Positions 27,871 through 36,566 of a stretch of 64,000 bases of DNA are shown piece after piece. The DNA comes from Pseudoxanthomonas sp. J35 (GTDB lineage: Bacteria > Pseudomonadota > Gammaproteobacteria > Xanthomonadales > Xanthomonadaceae). Within the stretch, counting starts at the first letter, position 1; every line of letters begins with the position of its first letter. The DNA is taken from positions 1-64,000 of the forward strand of contig NZ_KI911335.1 in the NCBI RefSeq assembly GCF_000513995.1, written 5' to 3'. Below the pieces are notes generated by a model. The model did not search any database, was not told the DNA's origin, and worked only from the letters and a program-made list of their open reading frames with translations. The position numbers were made by a program, and so were the translations under genes.

Positions 27871-28764
27871 TCACGGGATCAGCTGGCGGCGCAGCGCCGG
27901 CACCTGCCGCGCCAGTTCGTCGGCGACGATCGCGGCGAAGAAGGCCGCGCCTTCGTCGCCCAGGTGCGTGTAGTCGAACGCCAGCTTCGGCGTGCCCATC
28001 GGTTCGACGGCGGCGTTGTCCTGCGCGGCCGGGATGACCGGTGCCGGACCGGCGGCGGCCGGGGGCGCACCGATCGTGGTGCCGGCCTGCGCGGCGGCGA
28101 CCTGCTCCGGCAACGGCCGTGCCTGGGCGAAGCGCATCGCCTGCACCGGACCCATGCCCCGCACCGCCGCGGTGCTGCGCGCGTGCAGGTCCACCAGCGG
28201 CACGTCCAGTTCCCGGGCGACGCGGCGGATGGATTCCGCCCACGGTGCGAGGTCGTCGAGCAGCTCGCCATCCTTGAACTGGCGCCGGGTCAGCGGCGTC
28301 AGCAGCACCGGCACCGCGCCGGCCGCACGCACTTCCTCCACGTAGCGGCGCAGGTTGTCGGGGAACTCGCGCTCCAGGTCGGTGGAGCGCCCCGGCTTGC
28401 CCGGCTGGTCGTTGTGGCCGAACTGGATCAGCACGTACACGGCCTGGTACGGGCCCGGGCGCATCTCGTGCAGGGCGATGTCCCAGGAACCTTCGGCGCG
28501 GTAGTTGTAGGTGCTGCGGCCGCCACGGGCCAGGTTCACGCAGGCCAGGAACGAGGTGACGTGGTCGGCGCAGAACGCCGGGCCCCAGCCGCCCTGCACC
28601 GCGGTGGTCGAATCGCCGACCAGCACGATCTTGCTGGCGCGCACCGGCGTCACCGGCGGGCGGGCGCTGATCGACGGGTCGACCGCGGAGTGCACGCTCC
28701 CGGCGGCCAGGAGCAGGGCGAGCATAGCAGCGGGCGGGAGCAGGCGCGGGGGTCCGGGGTTCAT
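27871..28764 (-). CDS. Rhamnogalacturonan acetylesterase-like SGNH hydrolase (CE12)
   Basis: The 297-residue protein removes acetyl groups from galacturonate residues of rhamnogalacturonan or pectin. A signal peptide (AAMLALLLAAGSVHSA) is followed by the SGNH blocks: KIVLVGDSTTA with the nucleophile serine, an NLARGGRSTYNY glycine block, the asparagine in VLIQFGHNDQPG, and the Asp-His pair in DYTHLGDEGA. An Ala/Pro-rich insert of about 40 residues lies before the last block. The frame is open to 28896, but the ATG at 28764 gives the better signal peptide. It is divergent from GH43; an operator-like site (28809-28823) lies in front. Confidence 0.88.
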   Translation of the reverse strand: MNPGPPRLLPPAAMLALLLAAGSVHSAVDPSISARPPVTPVRASKIVLVGDSTTAVQGGWGPAFCADHVTSFLACVNLARGGRSTYNYRAEGSWDIALHEMRPGPYQAVYVLIQFGHNDQPGKPGRSTDLEREFPDNLRRYVEEVRAAGAVPVLLTPLTRRQFKDGELLDDLAPWAESIRRVARELDVPLVDLHARSTAAVRGMGPVQAMRFAQARPLPEQVAAAQAGTTIGAPPAAAGPAPVIPAAQDNAAVEPMGTPKLAFDYTHLGDEGAAFFAAIVADELARQVPALRRQLIP

Positions 28765-28808
28765 GGCGGGTCGTCGTTGGGTGCGCGAAGGCGAAGGAGG
28801 TGAATGGC

Positions 28809-28823
28809 TGGCCATCGGTGTCA
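28809..28823 (-). promoter_or_regulatory. Operator-like site upstream of the CE12 acetylesterase
   Basis: TGGCCATCGGTGTCA on the plus strand, 45 bases before the acetylesterase start, differs from the second receptor operator at one position (A to G). No clear -10 hexamer was recognised for the minus-strand gene, so promoter position is open. Confidence 0.55.
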
Positions 28824-28885
28824 TGCAGGCAGGACAGGCGATTGCACCACTTCGCACTGTAGCGGTGAGCGGGCGCCTGGCCTTG

Positions 28886-28946
28886 CTGCGGCGCAAGATG
28901 GCCGCAACGGCGGCGGTCTGCTAGCTTGCCTTGACCATCGGTGTCA
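28886..28946 (+). promoter_or_regulatory. Promoter and operator of the GH43 operon
   Basis: CTGCGGCGCAAGATG lies at 28886-28900, an extended -10 TGCTAGCTT at 28919-28927, and the operator-like TGACCATCGGTGTCA at 28932-28946. The 36-base distance from the upstream element to the -10 hexamer is the same as at both receptor promoters; the operator lies 2 bases closer to the -10. Confidence 0.62.
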
Positions 28947-28992
28947 TCGCGCATGGCACCCCATCCCCGCGAACCGAAACCGAAGGACTGCC

Positions 28993-30594
28993 ATGGCCCT
29001 GCGCCGCTTCCGCGCCCTCGCCCTCGCCCTGTCCACGCTGCTGCTGCCGCTGGCGGCCGCCGCCGCCGAGCCGCCCGCCAGCCCGTGGAAGCGCGGCATC
29101 GAGAACCAGCGCCAGGCCGACCTGGGCGACGGCACCTTCCTCAACCCGGTGTTCGCCGGCGACCGGCCCGACCCGTCGGTGCTGAAGGACGGCGACGACT
29201 ATTACCTGACCCTGTCCTCGTTCGACGCCTATCCCGGCCTGCCGATCTGGCATTCGCGCGACCTGGTCAACTGGGTGCCGCTGGGCCACGCGATCACCAG
29301 GAACGTCGGCTCGATCTGGGCGCCGGACATCGTCAAGCACGACGGCCGCTACTTCATCTACTTCCCGGCGCGCACCGGCGGCACCGAGGGCAGCACGCGC
29401 AGCAACTGGGTGGTGTGGGCCGACGACATCCGCGGCCCGTGGAGCGAACCGGTGGAGCTGGGCCTGGGCCAGTACATCGATCCCGGCCACGCGGTCGGCG
29501 AGGACGGCAGGCGCTACCTGTTCCTAAGCGGCGGCGACTACGTGCAGCTGTCCGACGACGGCCTGCGCGTGGTCGGCGAACCGAAGCACGTCTACGACGG
29601 CTGGCGGTACCCCGAAGAATGGGACGTGGAGGCCTATGCCCAGGAAGGCCCGAAGATCCACAAGCGCGGAGACTGGTACTACATGACCACCGCCGTCGGC
29701 GGCACCGCCGGCCCGCCGACCGGGCACATGGTGATCACCGCGCGTTCGAGGTCGATCCACGGGCCGTGGGAGAACTCGCCGCACAACCCGATCGTCCGCA
29801 CGCAAAGCCGCGAGGAGCCGTGGTGGTCGCGCGGCCACGCCACCGTGGTCGAAGGCACCGACGGGCGCTGGTGGATGATCTACCACGGTTACGAGAACGG
29901 CTACTGGACCCTCGGCCGCCAGGCGCTGCTGGAGCCGATCGAGTGGACCGACGACGGCTGGTTCGTGGCCAGGGGCGGCGACCTCGGCCAGCCCCTGCGC
30001 AAGCCCAGCGGCACGAAGGTCGGCACGCACGGGATGGCGCTGTCGGACAGCTTCGACGGGAAGGCGCTGGGCCACCAGTGGTCGTTCTTCAACCCGGCCC
30101 GGGACGAGTACGCGCGCCTGTCCTTCGGCAACGGCGCGATGAGCGTGCAGGGCAAGGGCCGCACCCCGGCCGACAGCTCGCCGCTGACCGTGATCGCCGG
30201 CGACAAGGCCTACCAGTTCGAAGTGGAGATGGAGATCGAGCCGGGCGCCATCGGCGGCGCCCTGCTGTTCTACAACGACCGCCTGTACGCGGGCGTCGGC
30301 AGCAACGGCGAGCGTTTCGTCATGCACCGCTACGGCCAGGAGCGCCCGGCCGGCGGGCTGCCGCCGGGCAAGGGCGGACGACTGTGGTTGCGGGTGACCA
30401 ACGACCGGCACGTCCTCACCATCCATACCAGCAGCGACGGCAGGCGCTGGGAGAAGTACCCGGTGCAGATGGAAGTGTCCGGCTACCACCACAACGTGGC
30501 CGGCCAGTTCCTCGCGCTGAAGCCGGCCATCTACGCGGCCGGCGACGGCAAGGTGCATTTCCGCGACTTCCGCTACCGCGCGCTCGACTACTGA
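28993..30594 (+). CDS. Glycoside hydrolase family 43 enzyme, secreted
   Basis: The 533-residue protein has a signal peptide (ALALSTLLLPLAAAAAEP) and a five-bladed propeller. The GH43 catalytic acids are visible: the base in DRPDPSVLKDGDDYY, the pKa-modulating Asp in SIWAPDIVKHDGRYFIY, and the acid in YAQEGPKIHKRGDWYYM. A C-terminal beta-sandwich of about 180 residues starts at SDSFDGKALGHQWSFF, as in beta-xylosidase/arabinofuranosidase members. In a pectin locus it most likely trims arabinose, xylose or galactose side chains. The ATG follows AAGGA. The next gene begins 23 bases downstream and is probably in the same operon. Confidence 0.9.
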   Translation: MALRRFRALALALSTLLLPLAAAAAEPPASPWKRGIENQRQADLGDGTFLNPVFAGDRPDPSVLKDGDDYYLTLSSFDAYPGLPIWHSRDLVNWVPLGHAITRNVGSIWAPDIVKHDGRYFIYFPARTGGTEGSTRSNWVVWADDIRGPWSEPVELGLGQYIDPGHAVGEDGRRYLFLSGGDYVQLSDDGLRVVGEPKHVYDGWRYPEEWDVEAYAQEGPKIHKRGDWYYMTTAVGGTAGPPTGHMVITARSRSIHGPWENSPHNPIVRTQSREEPWWSRGHATVVEGTDGRWWMIYHGYENGYWTLGRQALLEPIEWTDDGWFVARGGDLGQPLRKPSGTKVGTHGMALSDSFDGKALGHQWSFFNPARDEYARLSFGNGAMSVQGKGRTPADSSPLTVIAGDKAYQFEVEMEIEPGAIGGALLFYNDRLYAGVGSNGERFVMHRYGQERPAGGLPPGKGGRLWLRVTNDRHVLTIHTSSDGRRWEKYPVQMEVSGYHHNVAGQFLALKPAIYAAGDGKVHFRDFRYRALDY

Positions 30595-30617
30595 GCACGG
30601 CAGGACACCTGGCGACG

Positions 30618-31835
30618 ATGGGTTTTCCCGCACGGACGGCGACGACGCTGTTGCTGCTGGCCATCGCGGCCGGCGGCCACGCGGCGCAGGACGAAGGCGA
30701 AGCGACGACGCCTCCGTACACCATCGCTCCGGGCCTGTTCGATCCCGGCGCGCCCGACCTGGGGCTGCGCCCGGCGGCAGGCACGCGCAGCGCCACCGTG
30801 TTCCGGGCCACGCCGGAGCAGGGCATGTTCAACAACGGCGCCGTGCCTGTGGTGTTCAGGGGCCGCCTCTATGTGCAGTGGCAGAACTCGGCGCGCGACG
30901 AGGATTCGCCGGACACGCGCGTGCTCTACAGCTACAGCGACGACGGGCAACACTGGAGCGCGCCGGCGGTGCTGATGGAAGCCGGCACCGGTGGCGCCAT
31001 GCACTCGGCCGGCGGCTGGTGGACCGATGGCGGGACCCTGGTCGCCTACATCAACGTCTGGCCGACCGGCTTCCAGTCGCACGAAGGCGGCTTCACCACC
31101 TACAGGCTCAGCCGCGACGGGGTGACCTGGTCGGAGCCGCTGCCGGTCACCGGTGCCGATGGCGCACCCGTGCCCGGGGTGGTCGAGCAGGACCCGCACC
31201 GCCTGGACGACGGCCGCATCCTCACCGCGTTCCACCTGCAGCCCGGCATCGTCGCCGCGCCGTTCTACACTGACGATCCGCTGGGCGTGTCCGGCTGGCG
31301 GCGCGGGGCGATGCGCAACCTGCCGCACGAGGGACACGCCAGCCGCGAACTGGAACCGAGCCTGTTCCTGCGCAGCGGCCCGGGCGGGCACGCGTGCGCG
31401 GTGATGGTGTTCCGCGACCAGGGCGACAGCTATCGCCAGCTGGCCAGCGAAAGCTGCGACCGCGGCGCGAGCTGGACCGCGATGCCGGACTCGCGCGCCA
31501 AGCAGAGCGCCGGCAACCTGCCCGATGGCAGCGCCTTCCTGGTCAACGCGCCCAGCGGCAACCGCGAGCGCATCCCGCTGGCGGTGACCCTGTCGGCCGA
31601 TGGCCGCTGCTTCGACCGCGCCTTCCTGCTGCGCGGCCGCGGCGAGCTGCCGGCGCTGCGCGCCGGGGGCCGCTATAAACGACCCGGCTACCACTATCCC
31701 AAGAGCGTGCTGTGGGACAACCGCCTCCTCGTGGCCTACGCGGCGAACAAGGAGGACGTGGCGGTCAGCTGGGTGCCGGTGGCATCGCTGCTGGCGGACG
31801 ACGCGCGGGGCGGCTGCCCGGACGCGTCGCACTGA
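30618..31835 (+). CDS. Sialidase-like Asp-box protein, secreted
   Basis: The 405-residue protein has a signal peptide (TATTLLLLAIAAGGHAAQ) and a six-bladed-propeller type sequence with three Asp boxes of the form SxDxGxxW: SYSDDGQHWSAP, RLSRDGVTWSEP and ESCDRGASWTAM. These are structural hallmarks of sialidase-fold proteins. True sialic acid is not expected in plant pectin; a Bacteroides GH33 domain is known to remove the related acidic sugar Dha from rhamnogalacturonan II, so a Kdo/Dha or other uronate target is possible. It follows GH43 by 23 bases and converges on the carboxylesterase gene. The ATG at 30618 gives the only good signal peptide. Confidence 0.75.
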   Translation: MGFPARTATTLLLLAIAAGGHAAQDEGEATTPPYTIAPGLFDPGAPDLGLRPAAGTRSATVFRATPEQGMFNNGAVPVVFRGRLYVQWQNSARDEDSPDTRVLYSYSDDGQHWSAPAVLMEAGTGGAMHSAGGWWTDGGTLVAYINVWPTGFQSHEGGFTTYRLSRDGVTWSEPLPVTGADGAPVPGVVEQDPHRLDDGRILTAFHLQPGIVAAPFYTDDPLGVSGWRRGAMRNLPHEGHASRELEPSLFLRSGPGGHACAVMVFRDQGDSYRQLASESCDRGASWTAMPDSRAKQSAGNLPDGSAFLVNAPSGNRERIPLAVTLSADGRCFDRAFLLRGRGELPALRAGGRYKRPGYHYPKSVLWDNRLLVAYAANKEDVAVSWVPVASLLADDARGGCPDASH

Positions 31836-31871
31836 GCGCGGACGCCACGGGAGGGGCCCGCAGCCACCGGC

Positions 31872-33533
31872 TCACATCGTCCCGCGCTGCACGAACGGCG
31901 CCTGCTGCCAGAACGCGCGCTCGGCGCCGCGCGGATCGTCGGCCAGCGCGGGCGGCACGTCGAACAGCAGCGTCTGCCGCCGCGGCAGCGAGTACGGCTC
32001 CCAGCGCGGGATGCCGGCGTGGTTGGGGTCGCCGTGCCGGGCCAGCGCCAGCAGCGCCCCGCTCATCGCGTCGGCCACCGCCTGCGCGTCGGCGCCGTCG
32101 CCGGTGCGCGAGCCGGGCTGGCGGATGTTGTCGAACACCAGCGGGATGTCGAGGGTGTGGAAGGCGCGGAACGTCCCGCCATCCAGCGGCGACCCCCAGT
32201 CCAGCTGGTACGCCCAGGTCGGCGCCGCGCCCTGCGGCTGGCGCGCACGCGCCTCCAGCTCCTCGACCGCGCCGCGCCAGGAACGCCCGGCGGTGGTCGC
32301 GGCGAAGAACACCTCCGACGGCGTGTAGTGCGGATACAGCGCGCGGTAGTGCGCCACCACCAGGTCGGCGCGGATGTCCACGTATTGCTGCTTCTCCAGC
32401 CGCGCCGGCAGTTCGTCCCAGACCAGCTCGAAGTTCTTCGGGTCGCCGCCGAGGAAGGCGCGGGTCTCGTCGCGGGTGTTGCCGATCACCATCGGGATCG
32501 CCGCCGACTGCGCCGGCGCGTCCGGCCAGAACGGATGCCGCGGCAGTACCTCGCCGTCCATCACCGGGCCGAAGTACAGGCGGGTGTCCTCGATGCGCGA
32601 GAAGTCGCGCGCGGCCGTGCCCTCGAGCACCTGCTCCAGCGGCAATGCGCGCAACTTCGCCAGCGCGTCGCCCGCCTCCGGATCGATGCCCACGGTGCGC
32701 AGGAACAGCTGCGCCCGCTGCGTCGCCGCGCGCGGGCCGGCGGCGGTGACCTGCTGGCCGCTCATGGTCCAAGCCTTGTGGAACAGGCCGCGCGCGGCCG
32801 GCATCGCCATCAGCGTGGCGATCTTGGCGCCGCCGCCGGACTGGCCGAACACGGTGACGTTGCCCGGGTCGCCGCCGAACGCGGCGATGTTGTCGCGGAC
32901 CCACTGCAGCGCCAGCACCAGGTCCAGCTGGCCGGCGTTGCCGGAGGCCGCGTATTCGGCCCCGCCAAGCAGGCCCAGGTAGAGGTAGCCGAAGGCGTTG
33001 AGGCGGTGGTTGACGGTCACCACGACCACGTCACCGCGCTCGCACAGGCGGCTGCCGTCGTACAGCGGATCGCTGCCGGAGCCGGTGTCGTAGCCGCCGC
33101 CATGGATGTAGACCAGCACCGGCCGGCGCGCGCGCGCATCCAGGCCCGGCGTCCATACGTTGAGGAACAGGCAGTCCTCGCTGCCCGGACCTTCCTTGCC
33201 GCGCTGCGGCGCCGGCGCGCCGTAGCCGGTGGCCTCGACCACGCCGGGCCATGACCTGGCGGCGAGCGGCGCCCGGAACCGCACCGGCGCGGTGTCCTCG
33301 CCGTAGCGGATGCCCCTGAACACATGCACGCCCTGTTCGCGTAGCCCGCGCACGCGTCCGGCGCGCGTCGCGGCAACGCTCGACGCCGGCTGCGCGGCGA
33401 ACGCCGCCGGCAGCACGCCGGCCATGGCCAGGCCCGCGCCGAGGCCGGCGGCCTGCAGCAGGCGGCGCCGCGCCGGATCGGCGGGCGCGGACGCCGTGGT
33501 GGACAGGGAAGGGTGCTTGCGATCGCCGGCCAT
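31872..33533 (-). CDS. Type B carboxylesterase with Tat signal
   Basis: The 553-residue alpha/beta hydrolase has a twin-arginine-like leader (ARRRLLQAAGLGAGLAMAG), then the type B features: SEDCLFLNVWTP, the oxyanion loop YIHGGGYDTGSG, the nucleophile elbow VFGQSGGGAKIAT, the acid region near GNTRDETRAF and the histidine in FRAFHTLDIPLVFDN. It likely acts in the periplasm on acyl, methyl or feruloyl esters of pectin oligomers. Its start lies 2 bases after the stop of the upstream esterase gene, so the two form an operon. The longer open frame to 34430 is an artefact across that gene. Confidence 0.9.
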   Translation of the reverse strand: MAGDRKHPSLSTTASAPADPARRRLLQAAGLGAGLAMAGVLPAAFAAQPASSVAATRAGRVRGLREQGVHVFRGIRYGEDTAPVRFRAPLAARSWPGVVEATGYGAPAPQRGKEGPGSEDCLFLNVWTPGLDARARRPVLVYIHGGGYDTGSGSDPLYDGSRLCERGDVVVVTVNHRLNAFGYLYLGLLGGAEYAASGNAGQLDLVLALQWVRDNIAAFGGDPGNVTVFGQSGGGAKIATLMAMPAARGLFHKAWTMSGQQVTAAGPRAATQRAQLFLRTVGIDPEAGDALAKLRALPLEQVLEGTAARDFSRIEDTRLYFGPVMDGEVLPRHPFWPDAPAQSAAIPMVIGNTRDETRAFLGGDPKNFELVWDELPARLEKQQYVDIRADLVVAHYRALYPHYTPSEVFFAATTAGRSWRGAVEELEARARQPQGAAPTWAYQLDWGSPLDGGTFRAFHTLDIPLVFDNIRQPGSRTGDGADAQAVADAMSGALLALARHGDPNHAGIPRWEPYSLPRRQTLLFDVPPALADDPRGAERAFWQQAPFVQRGTM

Positions 33534-33535
33534 GC

Positions 33536-34552
33536 TTACTCCCGTGCAGGTTCGTTGTCTGTCGCAGCCGGCACCGCAGGCAGCGGCGCGTGCGCGCGGA
33601 TCCACTCCACCGCCAGCTTCGGCCACAGCGCCAGGGTGCCGTGCGCGCCGCGCACGCCGAAGCCGTGGCCGCCACTGGCGTAGAGATGGACTTCGTGTTC
33701 GATGCCGGCCTCGCGCAGCGCCGCTTCGAACAGCAGGCTGTTCTCCACCGGTACCACGTCGTCGTCCTGGGCGTGCAGCAGGAACACCGGTGGCGTGCGC
33801 GCGTCGACCCGGTTCTGCGCCGAGTACGCGCGCACGGCTTCCGCATCGGGCGCCTCGCCCAGCAGCTTCTGCCGCGAGCCCGGATGGGCATGCGCGCCCA
33901 TGTCGATGACCGGGTAGACCAGCACGGCGTAGGCCGGGCGCGCATCGACGGCATCGGCGCCATCGACCGGCGCGTAGACGCGTTCGCCATGGCGCGTGGC
34001 CAGGCTGGCGGCCAGGTGGCCACCGGCGGAAAAGCCCATCACCCCGACGCTGTCCGGATCGATGCCCCATTCGCCGGCGCGGCTGCGGATCAGGCGCATC
34101 GCCCGCTGCGCGTCGGCCAGCGGCACGTCGCGTGCGTTGGCGTGGCCTTCGCCCGGCAGCCGGTAGTGCAGGACGAACAGGGTCAGCCCGGCCTGTTCGA
34201 CGAACGCCGGCAGCAGGGCCGTGCCTTCCTTGTCCAGGACCACGCGCTGGTAGCCGCCGCCCGGCACCACCAGCAGGGCGCGGCCGTCCGGCCGGGCCGG
34301 GCGGTACACGTCCAGCCAGGGGCGGGCGACGCCGTCGACGTAGCGGTCGGGCAGGGCAGGGTCGCTGCTGCGTTCGACGATCCGCTGCGGCAGGTCCAGG
34401 CCTTCGGATCCGGGCGGGGTGCCCGGCCACAGTGGTACCTGGCGGTCGGGAGCCGGGGGCGCCGCGCCGGCGCCGGCAGCGGCCGGCAGCAGCGACAGCG
34501 CGACCAGGGCGGCACCGAGGCGGCGGCGCAGGCGGCGGATTGGCACAGGCAT
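33536..34552 (-). CDS. Alpha/beta hydrolase, acetylxylan/feruloyl esterase-like
   Basis: The 338-residue protein has an Arg-rich signal peptide (PIRRLRRRLGAALVALSLL). The hydrolase fold shows VVPGGGYQRVVLDKEG (oxyanion region), the nucleophile elbow GVMGFSAGGHLAAS, the aspartate in LLHAQDDDVVPV and the histidine in YASGGHGFGVRG. It resembles bifunctional acetylxylan/feruloyl esterases found in plant-polysaccharide loci. The ATG at 34552 has GGAGG close upstream. It is divergent from the hydratase-TRAP operon; the shared 148-base spacer holds an operator-like site that may control both sides. The carboxylesterase gene follows almost without gap. Confidence 0.87.
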   Translation of the reverse strand: MPVPIRRLRRRLGAALVALSLLPAAAGAGAAPPAPDRQVPLWPGTPPGSEGLDLPQRIVERSSDPALPDRYVDGVARPWLDVYRPARPDGRALLVVPGGGYQRVVLDKEGTALLPAFVEQAGLTLFVLHYRLPGEGHANARDVPLADAQRAMRLIRSRAGEWGIDPDSVGVMGFSAGGHLAASLATRHGERVYAPVDGADAVDARPAYAVLVYPVIDMGAHAHPGSRQKLLGEAPDAEAVRAYSAQNRVDARTPPVFLLHAQDDDVVPVENSLLFEAALREAGIEHEVHLYASGGHGFGVRGAHGTLALWPKLAVEWIRAHAPLPAVPAATDNEPARE

Positions 34553-34567
34553 GGAACCCTCCGGTTG

Positions 34568-34631
34568 TTGCGTTGCAGCGTGCAGTAAGGCCTTGGCGCG
34601 GTGCACATTGCTACATGACACCGGTTTACCA
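34568..34631. promoter_or_regulatory. Divergent regulatory region with operator, esterase and hydratase-TRAP units
   Basis: TGACACCGGTTTACCA (34616-34631) is the pectin-locus motif in inverted orientation with one extra base. TTGCGTTGCA at 34568-34577 matches the upstream element of three other promoters. A TGCTACAT sequence (34609-34616) could be the -10 region for the plus-strand operon, overlapping the operator. Confidence 0.55.
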
Positions 34632-34700
34632 TATACAGCTTCCGCGCCCGCTGTCGATCCGCGGCGCAACACGTTACGGGCCCGCTCCCGGGGAGACACC

Positions 34701-35540
34701 TTGAGTACTGCTACTGGCCACCAGGACGCCACGCCGCCGCTGCCCGAACTGGCGGGCATCGCCGACCGCTTCGTCGCCGCCCGGCGCGCGGGCGCCGCAC
34801 TGGAAGCCTTTCCCGGCCAGATCCCGGCCGACCTGGTGACCGCCTACCAGGTCCAGGACCTGGCCATCGCCCGGTGGCCGGACCGGGTGGTCGGCTGGAA
34901 GGTCGGCTTCATCGCTCCCGAGCGCCGCGACGTGTCCGGCGACGAGCGCCTGCTGGGCCCGATCTTCGCCCGCCAGCTCTGGAATGCCACCGGTGACAGT
35001 ACCGCGATCCCGGTGTTCGTGGGCGGCTTCGGCGCGGTCGAGGCCGAGTACGTGCTGCGCCTGGATGCCGACGCGCCGGCCGACAAGCTCGAGTGGACCC
35101 CGGAGGAGGCCGCGGCGGTGCCCAGTACCCTGTTCGCCGGCGTCGAGGTGGCCAGCAGCCCGCTGGCCACGATCAACGAGCTGGGTCCGCGCGTGGTGGT
35201 GTCCGACTTCGGCAACAACAACGGCCTGGTCCTCGGTCCGCAGATCCCGGACTGGGCCGCGCTGGACGAAGCCACGCTGCTGGCCGAAACCTTCATCGAC
35301 GGCGCCAGCGTCGGCACCGGCGGCGCAGGCCGCCTGCCCGGCGGCCTGCGCGCCGCGTTCGCCTTCGCCCTGGCGCGTTCGGCGCGCCGCGGCCGCCCGC
35401 TGAAGGCCGGCGAGTACATCGCCACCGGCAACGCCACCGGCATCCACGACATCGTCGCCGGCCAGGTCGCGCGCGTGGTGTTCGACGGCTACGCCACCCT
35501 GGACTGCCACGCCGTCCCGGCGGGGAATGCCGACGCATGA
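34701..35540 (+). CDS. 2-keto-4-pentenoate hydratase/FAH-superfamily protein
   Basis: The 279-residue protein is of the MhpD/FAH fold: WKVGFIAPERR, the metal-binding acidic FGAVEAEYVLRL and VEVASSPL blocks, SDFGNNNGLVLG and the conserved C-terminal TGNATGIHDIVAGQ. Relatives hydrate 2-keto enoic acids. The start is TTG at 34701 after GGGGAGAC, with no ATG in frame nearby. It heads an operon with a TRAP transporter (stop overlaps dctP start, ATGA) and sits behind a pectin-type operator. It may therefore act on a keto-deoxy or unsaturated uronate intermediate; this step is not part of the textbook KduI-KduD-KdgK route. Confidence 0.8.
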   Translation: MSTATGHQDATPPLPELAGIADRFVAARRAGAALEAFPGQIPADLVTAYQVQDLAIARWPDRVVGWKVGFIAPERRDVSGDERLLGPIFARQLWNATGDSTAIPVFVGGFGAVEAEYVLRLDADAPADKLEWTPEEAAAVPSTLFAGVEVASSPLATINELGPRVVVSDFGNNNGLVLGPQIPDWAALDEATLLAETFIDGASVGTGGAGRLPGGLRAAFAFALARSARRGRPLKAGEYIATGNATGIHDIVAGQVARVVFDGYATLDCHAVPAGNADA

Positions 35541-36556
35541 GCGGGCTGACCCGTCGACGCCTGCTGCTGGGTGGCGCCGGCGCGGCCTGCGCGCTGCCGC
35601 TGGCGATGGGCGGAAGCGCCTTCGCCGCCGGTGGGGCCAATCCCGCCGCGCGCCACCTGCTGACCGCCACCGACGTCCACGTCTCCGACTACCCGACCGT
35701 GGAAGCGGTGCGCTGGATCGGGCAGACGCTGGAACGCGAGACCGGCGGCCGGCTGTCGATCCGCCTCTACCACTCCGGCCAGCTCGGCCGCGAGTCCGAG
35801 GCCATCGACATGGCCCGCTACGGGGTGATCGACATCACCCGCGTGTTCGCAGGCGCGCTCAACAACGCCTTCCCGCTGACCCAGGCGCTGTGCCTGCCGT
35901 ACGTGTTCGATTCGGTCGAGCACATGCGCCGGGTCATCGACGGCGAGGTGGGCGAAGCGGTGCTGCGCGGCTTCGAGAGCCGCGACCTGGTCGGCCTGGC
36001 GATCTACGACTCCGGCGCCCGCTGCTTCTACAACACGAAGCATCCGATCGTGGAGCCGAAGGACCTGCACGGCATGAAGATGCGCGTGGCGGCCTCGGAC
36101 ATCTTCATCCGCCTGGTGCGCCTGCTCGGCGCCAACCCGACGCCGATGTCGCTGGGCGAGACCTTCTCGGCGATGGAAACGCGCATGATCGACGGCGCCG
36201 AGAACAACATGCGCAGCTTCCACTCCAGCCGCCACTTCGAGGCGGCGCGGTACTGGTCGGAGACGCGCCATTCCTACGCGCCGGACGTGCTGCTGATGTC
36301 GCGCGCCAGCTTCGAGGCGCTGGCCCCGTCCGACCGCAACCTGCTGGTGCGCGTGGCCCGCGAGTCGGTGCCGGTGATGCGCGAGAAGTGGGACGCCTCC
36401 GAGGGTGCCGCGCGCAAGGCCGTGCTCGCCCATGGCATCCAGGCCAACGAGTCCGACCTCGAAGCCTTCCGCGCCGCCGCCCGGCCGCTGCTGGACGAAT
36501 ACCAGCGCAAGCCGGGCATCGACGACCTCTACCGTCGCATCCGCGACCTGGCCTGA
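35537..36556 (+). CDS. dctP: TRAP transporter substrate-binding protein (DctP type)
   Basis: The 339-residue periplasmic solute receptor has a twin-arginine-like leader (LTRRRLLLGGAGAACALPLA), and a DctP fold with GGRLSIRLYHSGQLG and the carboxylate-binding region FYNTKHPIVEPKDLHGMKMRV then GAENNMRSFHSSRHFE. The conserved arginine in KMRV normally pairs with the substrate carboxylate, which fits a uronate or sugar acid. It works with the DctQ and DctM genes immediately downstream to import the ligand using an ion gradient. It overlaps the hydratase gene by four bases. Confidence 0.92.
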   Translation: MSGLTRRRLLLGGAGAACALPLAMGGSAFAAGGANPAARHLLTATDVHVSDYPTVEAVRWIGQTLERETGGRLSIRLYHSGQLGRESEAIDMARYGVIDITRVFAGALNNAFPLTQALCLPYVFDSVEHMRRVIDGEVGEAVLRGFESRDLVGLAIYDSGARCFYNTKHPIVEPKDLHGMKMRVAASDIFIRLVRLLGANPTPMSLGETFSAMETRMIDGAENNMRSFHSSRHFEAARYWSETRHSYAPDVLLMSRASFEALAPSDRNLLVRVARESVPVMREKWDASEGAARKAVLAHGIQANESDLEAFRAAARPLLDEYQRKPGIDDLYRRIRDLA

Positions 36557-36566
36557 TCCGGATCCA

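Noticed and set aside
31872-34430. 852-codon fusion of carboxylesterase with the upstream esterase
   Set aside because: The first part is the wrong frame of the upstream esterase. The ATG at 33533 with a Tat-like leader gives the normal family length.
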